Source of the DNA: Brevibacterium sp. S111
GTDB lineage: Bacteria > Actinomycetota > Actinomycetes > Actinomycetales > Brevibacteriaceae
Direction: 5' to 3'
Assembly: GCF_004745075.1 (NCBI RefSeq)
Contig: NZ_RHFH01000005.1
Span: 124,001 to 188,000 of the forward strand
DNA length: 64,000 bases
Part shown: piece by piece, positions 8,785 to 16,896 of the stretch
How positions within the stretch are numbered: position 1 is the stretch's first letter
Layout: each line of letters begins with the position of its first letter
Translations under genes and position numbers: made by a program
The notes under the pieces: model-generated
The model's input: only the letters and a program-made list of their open reading frames with translations
Databases searched by the model: none
What the model was told of the DNA's origin: nothing

Positions 8785-9546
8785 TCATTCGCCGGTGAAC
8801 TTCGGCGCCCGTTTGCCGACGAATGCGGCGACGCCTTCGCTGAAGTCCCTGCTCGCGCGCAGTCCCGCCTGGCCGTCGACCTCACGGTCGAAGGCGTCGT
8901 CGAGGGATGTCAGACTCGACTCGTTGATCGCCTGCTTCGAAGCGGCCAGCGCCTGTGGTGCGCCTTGAGCGAACTGGGCCGCGAGTTCCTTGGCCCGGTT
9001 GAGCTGTTCACCGGCGGAGGCAACCTCGCTGGCCAGCCCCCAAGCGTAGGCGTCGGCGGCGTGGAGCTTCTCCGCCGTCAGTGCCATCCGCAGCGCGCGG
9101 TGACGACCCGCCGAGGCGGCCACGAGAGCCGTGGCTCCGCCGTCGGGCATGAGACCGATCTTCGTGAACGGGAGCATGAGGTAGGATTCCTCGCTCATCA
9201 CCACGTAGTCGCATGCCAAGGCCAGGGAGCAGCCGATGCCGGCCGCGGGCCCCGAGACCGCTGCGAGCGTGGGGATCGGTGCGTCGATGATCGAACGGAT
9301 GATGTCGTTCGCTCCGGCGAGGTCGATGCTGGCATCCGTCGCGGCCTCACCGCGCAGGTCGGCACCGGAGCTGAAGGCCCGGTCGCTGCCGGTGAGGACG
9401 AGGGCCCGAGAGTTCGCGGCCGCCTCGGCGACGGCTGCGCCGATGGCTTGGAACGTCTCCTGGTTGAGTGCGTTGAGGCTCTCCGGGCGGTTGATGGTCA
9501 CGGTCGTGACATCGCCGCTGACCTCGGTGAGAACACTGGTGGACAA
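8785..9546 (-). CDS. Enoyl-CoA hydratase/isomerase family
   Basis: A 253-residue crotonase-fold protein that would hydrate or isomerise an enoyl-CoA. The first oxyanion-hole segment (ALVLTGSDRAFSSGADLRG), the second (AAVSGPAAGIGCSLALACDYVV) and the LMPDGGAT segment are intact. The motifs and length resemble PaaG/EchA-type proteins. A TTG start follows AGGAGACGCA. It lies 222 bases upstream of the acyl-CoA ligase gene on the same strand, and a perfect 14-bp palindrome lies about 115 bases before its start. Reaction class is clear; pathway is inferred from the neighbour. Confidence 0.78.
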   Translation of the reverse strand: MSTSVLTEVSGDVTTVTINRPESLNALNQETFQAIGAAVAEAAANSRALVLTGSDRAFSSGADLRGEAATDASIDLAGANDIIRSIIDAPIPTLAAVSGPAAGIGCSLALACDYVVMSEESYLMLPFTKIGLMPDGGATALVAASAGRHRALRMALTAEKLHAADAYAWGLASEVASAGEQLNRAKELAAQFAQGAPQALAASKQAINESSLTSLDDAFDREVDGQAGLRASRDFSEGVAAFVGKRAPKFTGE

Positions 9547-9661
9547 TGCGTCTCCTTCGTACGTATCCGGTGGTGGATCGTGTGCTTCGTGCAGCTGTCG
9601 GGGATGGCGGGGCTTGTACAGTCACACGTCCGCGAGGGGCGCATGAGCGTCATCCGCCACT

Positions 9662-9675
9662 TTAACGTACGTTAA
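9662..9675. promoter_or_regulatory. Perfect 14-bp palindrome, likely repressor operator
   Basis: TTAACGTACGTTAA is exactly self-complementary and lies in the promoter region of the enoyl-CoA hydratase gene. Its form suits a TetR-family regulator of acyl-CoA metabolism, but no regulator gene is adjacent. Confidence 0.45.
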
Positions 9676-9728
9676 GTTGATCTGCGTCACATGTCCGCGA
9701 CGAATCTCCGGTGCCATGTCGGCGCGCC

Positions 9729-10301
9729 TCAGTTGAGCGTCGCGTCCAGCTGGGCAGGAGTGAGTTCGCGATCGGCGAAGACGAGGCGGACGGCCGCCGG
9801 GTCCGGGTTGCCTGCGTCCGGTGCCCGGTGGACCAGCTCGAGCCCGAGCTTGCGAGCCACCACCTCCGACGCGGTGTTGTGTTCGAGCAGATACGCCACG
9901 ATCGGCAGCTCGGCGTCGATGTTCGTGGCCGCCGCGATCGCATCGCGTGAGACCGCAGTGGCCAGCCCCTGCCCCTGAGCTTCGGGCCGGAACCGGTATC
10001 CGAGGTTCCAGAACGCTCCGGTCGCGCGGCGGGAGGCGCCGGGTCCGGGCACACCGCGCAGCGAGCATCCGCAATGGCCGAGGATCTGCCCGCCGGACGT
10101 CCGCCTGACCATCCACGGTCCGATCCCGTCGAGCTCCCACTGCGAGTCGAGTCGGACGAGGATCGCCTCGGCTTCCTCCCGCTCCGTCATCCGCCCGCTG
10201 GGCAGGTGCCCCCACACCCGCGGGTCGGCGTCGATGGCGAAGAACTGCTCGAGATCGTCCGCGCTCGGCCGGTCGAGCACATAGTCGGGTGCTTGTCCCA
10301 T
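9729..10301 (-). CDS. GNAT acetyltransferase, RimJ/RimL type
   Basis: 190 residues. The segment FWNLGYRFRPEAQGQGLATAVSRDAIAAA contains the QGQGLA acetyl-CoA pyrophosphate loop, and NTASEVVARKLGLELV is the usual C-terminal cofactor-side motif of RimJ/RimL relatives. The acceptor may be a protein N-terminus or a small molecule. It is transcribed alone, upstream of the enoyl-CoA hydratase promoter region. Confidence 0.7.
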   Translation of the reverse strand: MGQAPDYVLDRPSADDLEQFFAIDADPRVWGHLPSGRMTEREEAEAILVRLDSQWELDGIGPWMVRRTSGGQILGHCGCSLRGVPGPGASRRATGAFWNLGYRFRPEAQGQGLATAVSRDAIAAATNIDAELPIVAYLLEHNTASEVVARKLGLELVHRAPDAGNPDPAAVRLVFADRELTPAQLDATLN

Positions 10302-10376
10302 CAGGACCGACTTCCCATTACGACCGACTTCCCATCAGCTCGGGCTTCCCATCAGGTCTAACTGTCTGTCAGCCCT

Positions 10377-11600
10377 TCAGCCCAACGCGGCTTCGAGGTC
10401 GGCCCACAGGTCTTCGAGGTTCTCGATGCCCACGCTCAGCCGGATGAGCCCCTCGGGCACGGTGACGGGTTCGGAAGGGTGCCGCCGACGGCGTTCGATG
10501 AGGGACTCCACCCCGCCCAGGGATGTCGCCGGGGTCCACAGTCGGACCGCCTCGGCGATGGCGGTGGCCTTCTCTGCGGTGTCGACGGTGAAGGCGATGA
10601 TCGCACCGAACCCGCTCATCTGCTCACTCGCGCGGGCATGTCCGGGATCGTCGAGCAGCCCCGGATAGCGGGTCTCGACGACGCCCGCGTGGGCGGTGAG
10701 GCGTTCGGCGATGGCCTGAGCGTTGGCCTGGGCGCGGTCGAGACGCACGGCCAAGGTGCGCAGTCCGCGCAGAGCCAGCCAGACTTCGAAGGGCCCGGCG
10801 ATCGCCCCGCGCATCGAGCGTTCGGTGTGCAGCCGCTCCCGCAGTTCGACACTGCTGGTCAGGGCCGCGCCGAGGACGACATCGGAGTGCCCGGCGAGGT
10901 ACTTCGTCACCGAATGGACGACGATATCGGCGCCCAGGTCGAGCGGAGTCTGCAGCAGCGGTGTGGCGAAGGTGTTGTCGACGGTGACGAGGAACCCGCG
11001 ATCACGCGCGGCCGTCGTCAGCGCCGGCACGTCGGCGACTTCGAGCATCGGGTTCGTCGGCGATTCGATCCACAGCATTCCGAGCCCGGACTCGGACCCG
11101 ACGCGGCCCTCCCCCGCCGAGGCGGCCGCCGCGTCCGCTGCCGCCGTTCGCGTCGACGCTTCGTCGAGGGCGGCGATGACCGCCTCGGTGTCGGCGATGT
11201 CGACGGTGACGAGGTCGAAGCCCTGACGGTGAGCGATCTGCTCGGCCGAGGCGAGCGCTCCCTGATAGCTGTGCGTCGGGATGACGAGGGTGCCGCCGGC
11301 CGGAACCAGGCTGATGACCGCGGAGATCGCGGCAAGCCCGGAGCCGAAGACGAGCCCGGGCAGAGCGGAGTGTTCGAGCGAACCGAGCGCCTCTTCGAAC
11401 GGTGACCAAGCCGGGGTGTCGAAGCGAGCGTAGGCATAGGGTGAGGCGTCGATGTCCCCGGTGCTGACGAAGGTCGAGGACAGGTCGATCGGCGGGTTCA
11501 CCGAAGCACCGTCGGTGCGCGGGGGCCGCCCGGTTTCGACGACGAGGGTGTCCGGGGCGAACTTCGGGCTGGCAGCGGTTTCGGGTTCTCGGGATGTCAT
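10377..11600 (-). CDS. Trans-sulfuration family PLP enzyme (cystathionine gamma-synthase-like)
   Basis: About 407 residues. It shows the Cys/Met metabolism PLP fold, with the PLP lysine in VHSVTKYLAGHSDVVLGA and the LGGVESLIERR segment near the C-terminus. It could be cystathionine gamma-synthase, cystathionine gamma-lyase or methionine gamma-lyase; motifs alone do not separate them. ATG at 11600 is chosen because TATATT lies 6 bases upstream, a leaderless-type start. The longer frame begins inside that promoter. An Ala-rich insertion (TAAADAAAASAGEGR) sits in the middle of the cofactor domain. Confidence 0.72.
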   Translation of the reverse strand: MTSREPETAASPKFAPDTLVVETGRPPRTDGASVNPPIDLSSTFVSTGDIDASPYAYARFDTPAWSPFEEALGSLEHSALPGLVFGSGLAAISAVISLVPAGGTLVIPTHSYQGALASAEQIAHRQGFDLVTVDIADTEAVIAALDEASTRTAAADAAAASAGEGRVGSESGLGMLWIESPTNPMLEVADVPALTTAARDRGFLVTVDNTFATPLLQTPLDLGADIVVHSVTKYLAGHSDVVLGAALTSSVELRERLHTERSMRGAIAGPFEVWLALRGLRTLAVRLDRAQANAQAIAERLTAHAGVVETRYPGLLDDPGHARASEQMSGFGAIIAFTVDTAEKATAIAEAVRLWTPATSLGGVESLIERRRRHPSEPVTVPEGLIRLSVGIENLEDLWADLEAALG

Positions 11601-11694
11601 GTGCCCAATATATGCCCACCGCATGACCAGAAACGCAGGTGGTGCCGCGACCGTGCTTCACCGCGCCGCCTCGCCGCGGCCTGCGCGATTCCAC

Positions 11695-12612
11695 TCAGCC
11701 GAGGCTGCTGACCATGTGCTCGAGGAGGAGCCGCGCCCCGGCGGTCTGACGCCTGGTCGGTGACCACACGGCGTGGAGTTCGCGGGAGAGGTCGACGTTG
11801 TCTTCGACCGGCAGCGGCAGCAGTCGCCCGGCCCGGAAGTCATCGCGCAGCGCCAGCTCGGACAGCACCGCCGGTGCGATCGCGGTGGCAGCGGCGATGC
11901 GCAGCGCCGAGTTCGAGCCGTACTCCCCGGCCATCCTCACCCCGCCCACGGAGTCCAATGCCGAGTCGATGACCTCCCTCGTCCCCGAGCCGACCTCACG
12001 GACGAGCAGGGGAACCTCCGCGAGCGCCTCGGCGGTGATCGGCTTCGTCCAGGCTCCGGCGAACTGCGGGGCACAGGCGATCATGAGGCGGTCACGGCCG
12101 ACGACCGCGGCGTTGAGCCCCGTCGGCCGGGACACGGATTCGATGAGACCGAGGTCGCAGGTCTGCTGGCGCACCCGATCGATGACGGTCGCCGAGTTCT
12201 CCACGGACAGTCCGATGTCGATCTGCGGGTGCGCGGCGCGGAATGTCGTGAGGTGGTGGGGCATGAGGTATTCGGCCACCGTCAGTGAGGCGCTGACCTT
12301 GACGGTGCCGGCGCGGGCGTCCTGGATGGCTCGCGCTCCGGCGTAGAGGGTGTCATAGGCTTCGATGACCTTCGAGGCCCATTCGGCGACAGCCCGGCCC
12401 TCGACGGTGAGTTCGGTCCCGCGCGGCGAACGCCGCAGCAGCGGCACCTTGAGATCGCGTTCGAGATTGCGCAGGCTGCGCGAAGCGTTCGGCTGCGCGA
12501 GGTCGAGCTGGGCGGCGGCCTGACCGATCGACCGCGCATTGCCGCTGAGCGCGACCAGCAGGCCGAGGGCCTGGAGTTCGGGCCAGTCCTTCATCTCCGC
12601 GAGATCATGCAT
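11695..12612 (-). CDS. LysR-family transcriptional regulator
   Basis: About 305 residues. The N-terminal helix-turn-helix (NARSIGQAAAQLDLAQPNASRSLRNLERDLKV) and a C-terminal periplasmic-binding-protein-like effector domain are present. It is divergent from the YeiH-type transporter gene with only 86 bases between the starts, so it likely controls that gene. ATG at 12612, after GATGGGGG, is preferred because the longer start at 12639 lies inside a dyad that looks like the operator. The effector is unknown; sulfur compounds or thiosulfate-type anions would suit the target. Confidence 0.75.
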   Translation of the reverse strand: MHDLAEMKDWPELQALGLLVALSGNARSIGQAAAQLDLAQPNASRSLRNLERDLKVPLLRRSPRGTELTVEGRAVAEWASKVIEAYDTLYAGARAIQDARAGTVKVSASLTVAEYLMPHHLTTFRAAHPQIDIGLSVENSATVIDRVRQQTCDLGLIESVSRPTGLNAAVVGRDRLMIACAPQFAGAWTKPITAEALAEVPLLVREVGSGTREVIDSALDSVGGVRMAGEYGSNSALRIAAATAIAPAVLSELALRDDFRAGRLLPLPVEDNVDLSRELHAVWSPTRRQTAGARLLLEHMVSSLG

Positions 12613-12624
12613 ACCCCCATCATG

Positions 12625-12643
12625 CCATATCGATTTCATATGG
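12625..12643. promoter_or_regulatory. Dyad in the LysR/YeiH divergent promoter
   Basis: CCATAT and ATATGG flank 7 bases (6-bp perfect arms). The site lies between the divergent regulator and transporter genes and has the AT-rich dyad form used by LysR proteins. Confidence 0.45.
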
Positions 12644-12698
12644 GTTGCTTCGAAATCACCGTCTACCGGGCCCGGAACAACGTTGACACACTGAAGTC

Positions 12699-13808
12699 AT
12701 GAATCGAATTGCATCCCTCTTGCCCGGTCTCGCCGTCGCCGCTGCGGCCACGGCAGTCGCGTGGCCGATCTCCATGCTCCTGCCCGTACTCTCCCCGCTG
12801 CTCGTCGCCATCGTGCTCGGCATCCTGCTGGGCAACCTCGTGCCCAACCTGCCCGAGACATTCATGCCCGGGCTCAACTTCGCCGCGAAGCCGCTGCTGC
12901 GTCTGGGCATCGTCGCCCTCGGCGCACAGGTCGTGCTCGGTGACATCCTCGATCTCGGCTGGCTCGTCCTCGTCCTCGCCGCTGTCATCGTCGCCGCAGG
13001 AATCCTCTCCGCCCTGGCACTGGCGAAGCCACTCAAGGTCGACCGCCCCCTGGCAGTGCTCATCGGCAGCGGCTTCGGCATCTGCGGCGCCGCGGCCGTC
13101 GCCGGCATCGAATCGACGCTGAAGTCGAAGAAGGAGGATGTGGCCGCCGCCATCGGCCTCGTCGTCCTCTTCGGCACCTTGATGATCGCGATCGTGCCGT
13201 CCCTGTCGACGGCGATGGGCCTGTCCCCGGAGACCGCCGGCATGTGGGGCGGAGCCGCCACCCATGAAGTCGCTCAGGTCGTCGCGATCGGCGGCATCAT
13301 CGGGCCCGCCGCGCTCGAGATCGCCGTCCTCGTCAAGCTCGCCCGCGTCATCATGCTCGCCCCCACCGTCGCAGTGTTCAGCTACGCCGTGCGCCGCAGC
13401 GAGGCGAAGGCGATGACCACCGGCACCGAGGCGGCCCCCGGATCGGGTGCGACCACCACGGCAGGTGCCCGCTCGGGATCGACCGACAGCGGTGCGGGTT
13501 CGGGCTCGACGACGACCACCGCGGAGAAGGCTCCGGCGCCGACCAAGCGTCCGCCGATCGTGCCGCTCTTCGTTGTCGGCTTCCTCGTCATGGCGGCCCT
13601 GCGCACCTTCGGCCTGCTGCCCGAATTCGCGGTCACCGGTCTCAACTGGGTGCAGACGGTGTGTCTGGCCATGGCGATGTTCGCCCTCGGCCGTGGAGTC
13701 CAGTGGCGTTCGCTGAAGAACCTCGGCGCCCGCCCGCTGGCTCTGGCCGCACTGGTGACGATCGTCGTCGCCCTCCTCGCCCTCGGCGGAGCCGTCCTGC
13801 TCACCTGA
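12699..13808 (+). CDS. yeiH: YeiH/YadS-type putative sulfate exporter (UPF0324)
   Basis: A 369-residue integral membrane protein with about ten hydrophobic segments. Family signatures GIVALGAQVVLGDI, GSGFGICGAAAVAGI and MWGGAATHEVAQVVA are clear. Family members are annotated as putative sulfate exporters, with the substrate poorly proven. A Gly/Ser/Thr/Ala-rich loop of about 40 residues (about 235-280) interrupts the second half before KRPPIVPLFVVGF. The divergent LysR gene is the probable regulator. Confidence 0.75.
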   Translation: MNRIASLLPGLAVAAAATAVAWPISMLLPVLSPLLVAIVLGILLGNLVPNLPETFMPGLNFAAKPLLRLGIVALGAQVVLGDILDLGWLVLVLAAVIVAAGILSALALAKPLKVDRPLAVLIGSGFGICGAAAVAGIESTLKSKKEDVAAAIGLVVLFGTLMIAIVPSLSTAMGLSPETAGMWGGAATHEVAQVVAIGGIIGPAALEIAVLVKLARVIMLAPTVAVFSYAVRRSEAKAMTTGTEAAPGSGATTTAGARSGSTDSGAGSGSTTTTAEKAPAPTKRPPIVPLFVVGFLVMAALRTFGLLPEFAVTGLNWVQTVCLAMAMFALGRGVQWRSLKNLGARPLALAALVTIVVALLALGGAVLLT

Positions 13809-13923
13809 GTCGGGCGCCCCGTCTCACACAGCGCATCCCCATCTCGGGCCGCCGGCACCCGCCGGCGGCCCGCTGTTTGTGCCGTTATTCGGGATTTTTC
13901 GAGCGGTCGGACACACGGATCCT

Positions 13924-13937
13924 TTACCGGTCGGTAA
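13924..13937. promoter_or_regulatory. TTACCG-GT-CGGTAA palindrome before the MatC-type gene
   Basis: Six-bp perfect arms separated by two bases, 69 bases before the ATG of the transporter. Spacing and form fit a repressor operator. No regulator is adjacent. Confidence 0.4.
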
Positions 13938-14005
13938 CGCTGGTAGTGTCTCTCAGCAAATCGCCCAGCGATGCTCAGTGTCGCTTCAGCCTTTGCGAGG
14001 ACTTC

Positions 14006-15448
14006 ATGCTCATACAGATCATCGCTCTGCTCATCTTCGTCGCGCTCTTCGCCATCGGCGCGGTCCGCGGCGTGCAGATCGGCGTGCTCATGCTCGTCGG
14101 CGCTGCCGGAACCGGACTGCTGCTCACCGACATGGTCGTCGAGGACATCATCGCCGAGTTCCCGCTCGACATCATGGTCCTCCTCGCCGGAGTGACCTAC
14201 TTCTTCGCCATCGCCCAGGAGAACGGCACCGTCGATCGGATCATCGATTGGGCACTGGAGCGCGTCGGCTCCTCGGCAGTGCTCCTGCCGGCGGTCTTCT
14301 TCGTCATCACCGGCTGCATTGCCGCCATGGGTGCCCCGCTGGCGGGCCTCGTGATGATGCCCGTGGGCATGCAGGTCGCCCGCAAATACGGAGTCGACTA
14401 CGCGCTCATGGGCCTAGCGATCTGCTTCGCCATCGGCGCCGGCGGCTTCGCCCCGACCAGCCTCTACGGCATCGTCACCTACAGCACCGCGCGCGGGGCC
14501 GGCATCGACCTCTCCCCCTATGTGCTCTTCGGCATCGCCGTCGTCACCTACCTCATCATGCTCGTCGTCGCCTACTTCATGTACGGACGGTCGCTGTTCG
14601 GCCGGAACTCCGCGGCAGCCGTCGCGAGCCGGGCGGGAGCCGGGTCGACCGAAGCCGGCGCTGACGGCTCCGATGACACTGATTCTGCCGGGACCGGTTC
14701 TGCCGGGACGGATGCGAGCTCACGGATCTCTCGCGGCTCCGCCTCGGCGACGAAGGTGGCCTTCGGTGAGGACGACGAGGACGAGGCGCTCTTCGGCTCC
14801 TCGAGCTCGGAGCACACCGGCGACTCCGCACCGTTCACGTTCGTGCAGATCCTCACCGTCATCTTCATGATCGGGCTCATCGGCACCGTCGTCGTGCTCG
14901 CAGCGATCGGCAAGGATCCGGACATCGGTCTGCTGTGCTTCATGTTCGGAGCGATCCTCTCCCTCGTCGACCCGAAGACCGGCAAGGCCGCGCTGCCGAA
15001 GATCGACTGGTCGACCGTGCTGCTCGTCGGCGGCATCATCACCTTCGTCGGCGTGCTGCAGAATATGGGTGCCGTCGACCTCCTCGGTCAGGGTGCCGAA
15101 GCGATCGGTTCGCCGCTCATCGCCGCTTTCGTCCTCTGCGTCGTCGGCGGACTCGTGTCCGCGTTCGCGTCGACCACGGGTATCCTCGCCGCCCTGGTGC
15201 CGCTGGCCCTGCCGCTCATCGCCGCGGGCGGGGTGCCCGGGTGGGCGCTCATCGCGGCGTTGGGTGTGTGCTCGGCCGTCGTCGACGTCTCGCCGTTCTC
15301 GACGCTGGGCGCCACGGTCGTCGCGACCGCCCCCGTCGAGGACAAGCCGCGCCTGACGCGCATCCTCGTGAAGTTCGGCATGTCGATGGTGATCATCGGG
15401 CCGGTCGCGCTCGTCGGCGGCCTGGTTGTGCCCGCGATGATCTTCTGA
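14006..15448 (+). CDS. MatC-type dicarboxylate/malonate carrier
   Basis: A 480-residue membrane protein. The first half (MLIQIIALLIFVALFAIGAVRG through AICFAIGAGGFAPTSLYGIVTYS) matches the MatC N-terminal domain of dicarboxylate carriers. A hydrophilic loop of about 75 residues rich in Ser, Gly, Asp and Glu follows, then a second membrane half ending VDVSPFSTLGATVVATAP. Import of malonate or a related dicarboxylate is the family role. ATG at 14006 follows GCGAGGACTTC and begins at the first membrane segment, so the 345-base upstream extension is rejected. The operator-like palindrome upstream suggests inducible expression. Confidence 0.65.
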   Translation: MLIQIIALLIFVALFAIGAVRGVQIGVLMLVGAAGTGLLLTDMVVEDIIAEFPLDIMVLLAGVTYFFAIAQENGTVDRIIDWALERVGSSAVLLPAVFFVITGCIAAMGAPLAGLVMMPVGMQVARKYGVDYALMGLAICFAIGAGGFAPTSLYGIVTYSTARGAGIDLSPYVLFGIAVVTYLIMLVVAYFMYGRSLFGRNSAAAVASRAGAGSTEAGADGSDDTDSAGTGSAGTDASSRISRGSASATKVAFGEDDEDEALFGSSSSEHTGDSAPFTFVQILTVIFMIGLIGTVVVLAAIGKDPDIGLLCFMFGAILSLVDPKTGKAALPKIDWSTVLLVGGIITFVGVLQNMGAVDLLGQGAEAIGSPLIAAFVLCVVGGLVSAFASTTGILAALVPLALPLIAAGGVPGWALIAALGVCSAVVDVSPFSTLGATVVATAPVEDKPRLTRILVKFGMSMVIIGPVALVGGLVVPAMIF

Positions 15449-15507
15449 GGCCGAGCGCCTTTCCGCTCACTGTGAAGCGCGCGGGTCCGCCCCGACAATC
15501 AGGCTGA

Positions 15508-15612
15508 GCGCCGAAAAACGGGCTGGCGCCACAACCTGCCGCCGAAAAACGGGTTGAGCGCCGAGGAACGGGAGTCTGCGTGCGTGCCTCGGCACTCCAC
15601 CCGTTTTTCGGC
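15508..15612. repeat. REP-like palindrome, copy 3
   Basis: GCCGAAAAACGGG at 15541-15553 faces CCCGTTTTTCGGC at 15600-15612 (perfect 13-bp arms). A further GCCGAAAAACGGGC copy is just before it. The element lies between convergent genes and shares its core with the elements near 5.6 and 6.9 kb. Confidence 0.7.
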
Positions 15613-15664
15613 GATGGCGGCTGGCTGGCACCCTGGCAGCTCGCGGGGCAGACCCGCAGCGAGC

Positions 15665-16252
15665 TCAGCTCAACCGTTTACGCAGCAGCACGAACTCGAG
15701 GTCGTCGACCTTCGGCACTCCGAAGCGTTCGTCGCCGTACGGGAAGGGCTCGACTTCTCCCGTGCGTTCATAGCCGCGCCGTTCGTAGTAGGCGATGAGC
15801 TCTTCGCGTCTGTTGATCACGCTCATCGACATCGCGTGTGCGTTCCACCGTTCGACCACCCATGCCTCGGCGAGGTCGATCAGCGCCGACCCCACTCCCT
15901 TGCCCTGCCCGAGCGGGGACACCGCGAGCACCCCGAGATAAGCCTCCCCGTCTGCGGGTTCGCGCACGTACACGCTGGCCACTGCCCGGCCTTGGGCGTC
16001 GCGGACGAGCAGGATCGCGGAGTCCGCCTCGGCGAGCATGGCCTCAGCCATCGGAGCGTCGAGGCGCTGTCCGTCGAGCAGGTCGGCCTCGGTCGTCCAC
16101 CCCTGCTTCGACCCCTCACCGCGGTAGGCCGAGGAGACGAGTTCGACATAGTCGGCGATGTCGGCGGCGGTGAGTTCGGCGACTTCGAACCCGGCCTCGC
16201 CCAGGTTCAGACGGTGCGCATCGACCGTGGTCGCCGAGGGGTGTGAGGACAT
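15665..16252 (-). CDS. GNAT acetyltransferase
   Basis: 195 residues with a GNAT core: YLGVLAVSPLGQGKGVGSALIDLAEAW holds the acetyl-CoA loop (QGKGVG), and IAYYERRGYERTGEV is the usual C-terminal cofactor motif. ATG at 16252 (MSSHPSATT) follows AGGAGTCACC, so the much longer frame is not used. It is divergent from another small GNAT gene across 166 bases with dyads. The substrate is unknown. Confidence 0.7.
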   Translation of the reverse strand: MSSHPSATTVDAHRLNLGEAGFEVAELTAADIADYVELVSSAYRGEGSKQGWTTEADLLDGQRLDAPMAEAMLAEADSAILLVRDAQGRAVASVYVREPADGEAYLGVLAVSPLGQGKGVGSALIDLAEAWVVERWNAHAMSMSVINRREELIAYYERRGYERTGEVEPFPYGDERFGVPKVDDLEFVLLRKRLS

Positions 16253-16338
16253 GCGGGTGACTCCTAAGTGAGATGACGGACAGCGGCAGTCGGCGCTCGA
16301 CCGCTGCCGGATACTGCACCAGGCTAGTGCCTGCCGCG

Positions 16339-16376
16339 CTGACAGAACTATAGTGTCAGCTGTCAGGACAATGACA
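16339..16376. promoter_or_regulatory. Overlapping TGTCA/TGACA dyads between two GNAT genes
   Basis: CTGACA-N9-TGTCAG (16339-16359) surrounds a TATAGT box (16349-16354). It is followed by TGTCA-N6-TGACA (16361-16376). A regulator bound here would cover a rightward promoter. Confidence 0.35.
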
Positions 16377-16418
16377 TTCGCGCAGTGCCACCGGCACGGA
16401 CATTCGGGAGGAATGACC

Positions 16419-16745
16419 ATGGACATCGAAATCTCCGGAGAGACCTTCACCATCGCCGAGGATGCTGCGGCCCACCGTTTCACCATCGCCCATGCCGGCA
16501 AGGTCATCGGCGCAGCCGATTACGTCGACCGTGAGGCCGGCCCTGACGACACCGCCGAAGGCACCGTGCGCACCTTCACCCACACGAATGTGTCCCCCGA
16601 ATGGGGTGGACGCGGCCTGGCCGGCCAGCTCGTGCGCTATGCGCTCGAGACCAGCGCCGAGGCGGGGCTGAAGTTCCGCACCACGTGCTCCTACGTACAG
16701 AATTTCCTGCAGAAGAACACAGAGTTCGACAAGTACGTCGCCTGA
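16419..16745 (+). CDS. Small YjdJ-type GNAT acetyltransferase
   Basis: A 108-residue protein of the short GNAT group (N-acetyltransferase YjdJ-type). The strand TFTHTNVSPEWGGRGLAGQLVRYALE carries the acetyl-CoA loop, and FRTTCSYVQNFLQKN is the conserved family ending. ATG at 16419 has GGGAGG seven bases upstream; an ATG at 16413 is too close to it. These proteins are small stand-alone acetyltransferases with undefined substrates. Confidence 0.68.
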   Translation: MDIEISGETFTIAEDAAAHRFTIAHAGKVIGAADYVDREAGPDDTAEGTVRTFTHTNVSPEWGGRGLAGQLVRYALETSAEAGLKFRTTCSYVQNFLQKNTEFDKYVA

Positions 16746-16896
16746 GTTTCAGTTCGCACTCCGTCGACCGGTGGTCGGTCGTCGACTGATCATCAGTCCT
16801 GCGTTCGCTCGTCAGCCGGGACTCGGCGCACCGAATGAGGGACACCCTGCCGAGGCACCTCTGCCCAGAAGCTCCTTGCCGACCCCGAGGAGGAGG

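Noticed and set aside
13661-14005. N-terminal extension of the MatC-type carrier
   Set aside because: The upstream 345 bases overlap yeiH and an operator-like site and give a basic, non-membrane translation; ATG at 14006 has a ribosome-binding site.
14577-15042. Minus-strand frames over the hydrophilic loop of the MatC-type gene
   Set aside because: They are shadows; the plus-strand frame has continuous membrane segments on both sides.
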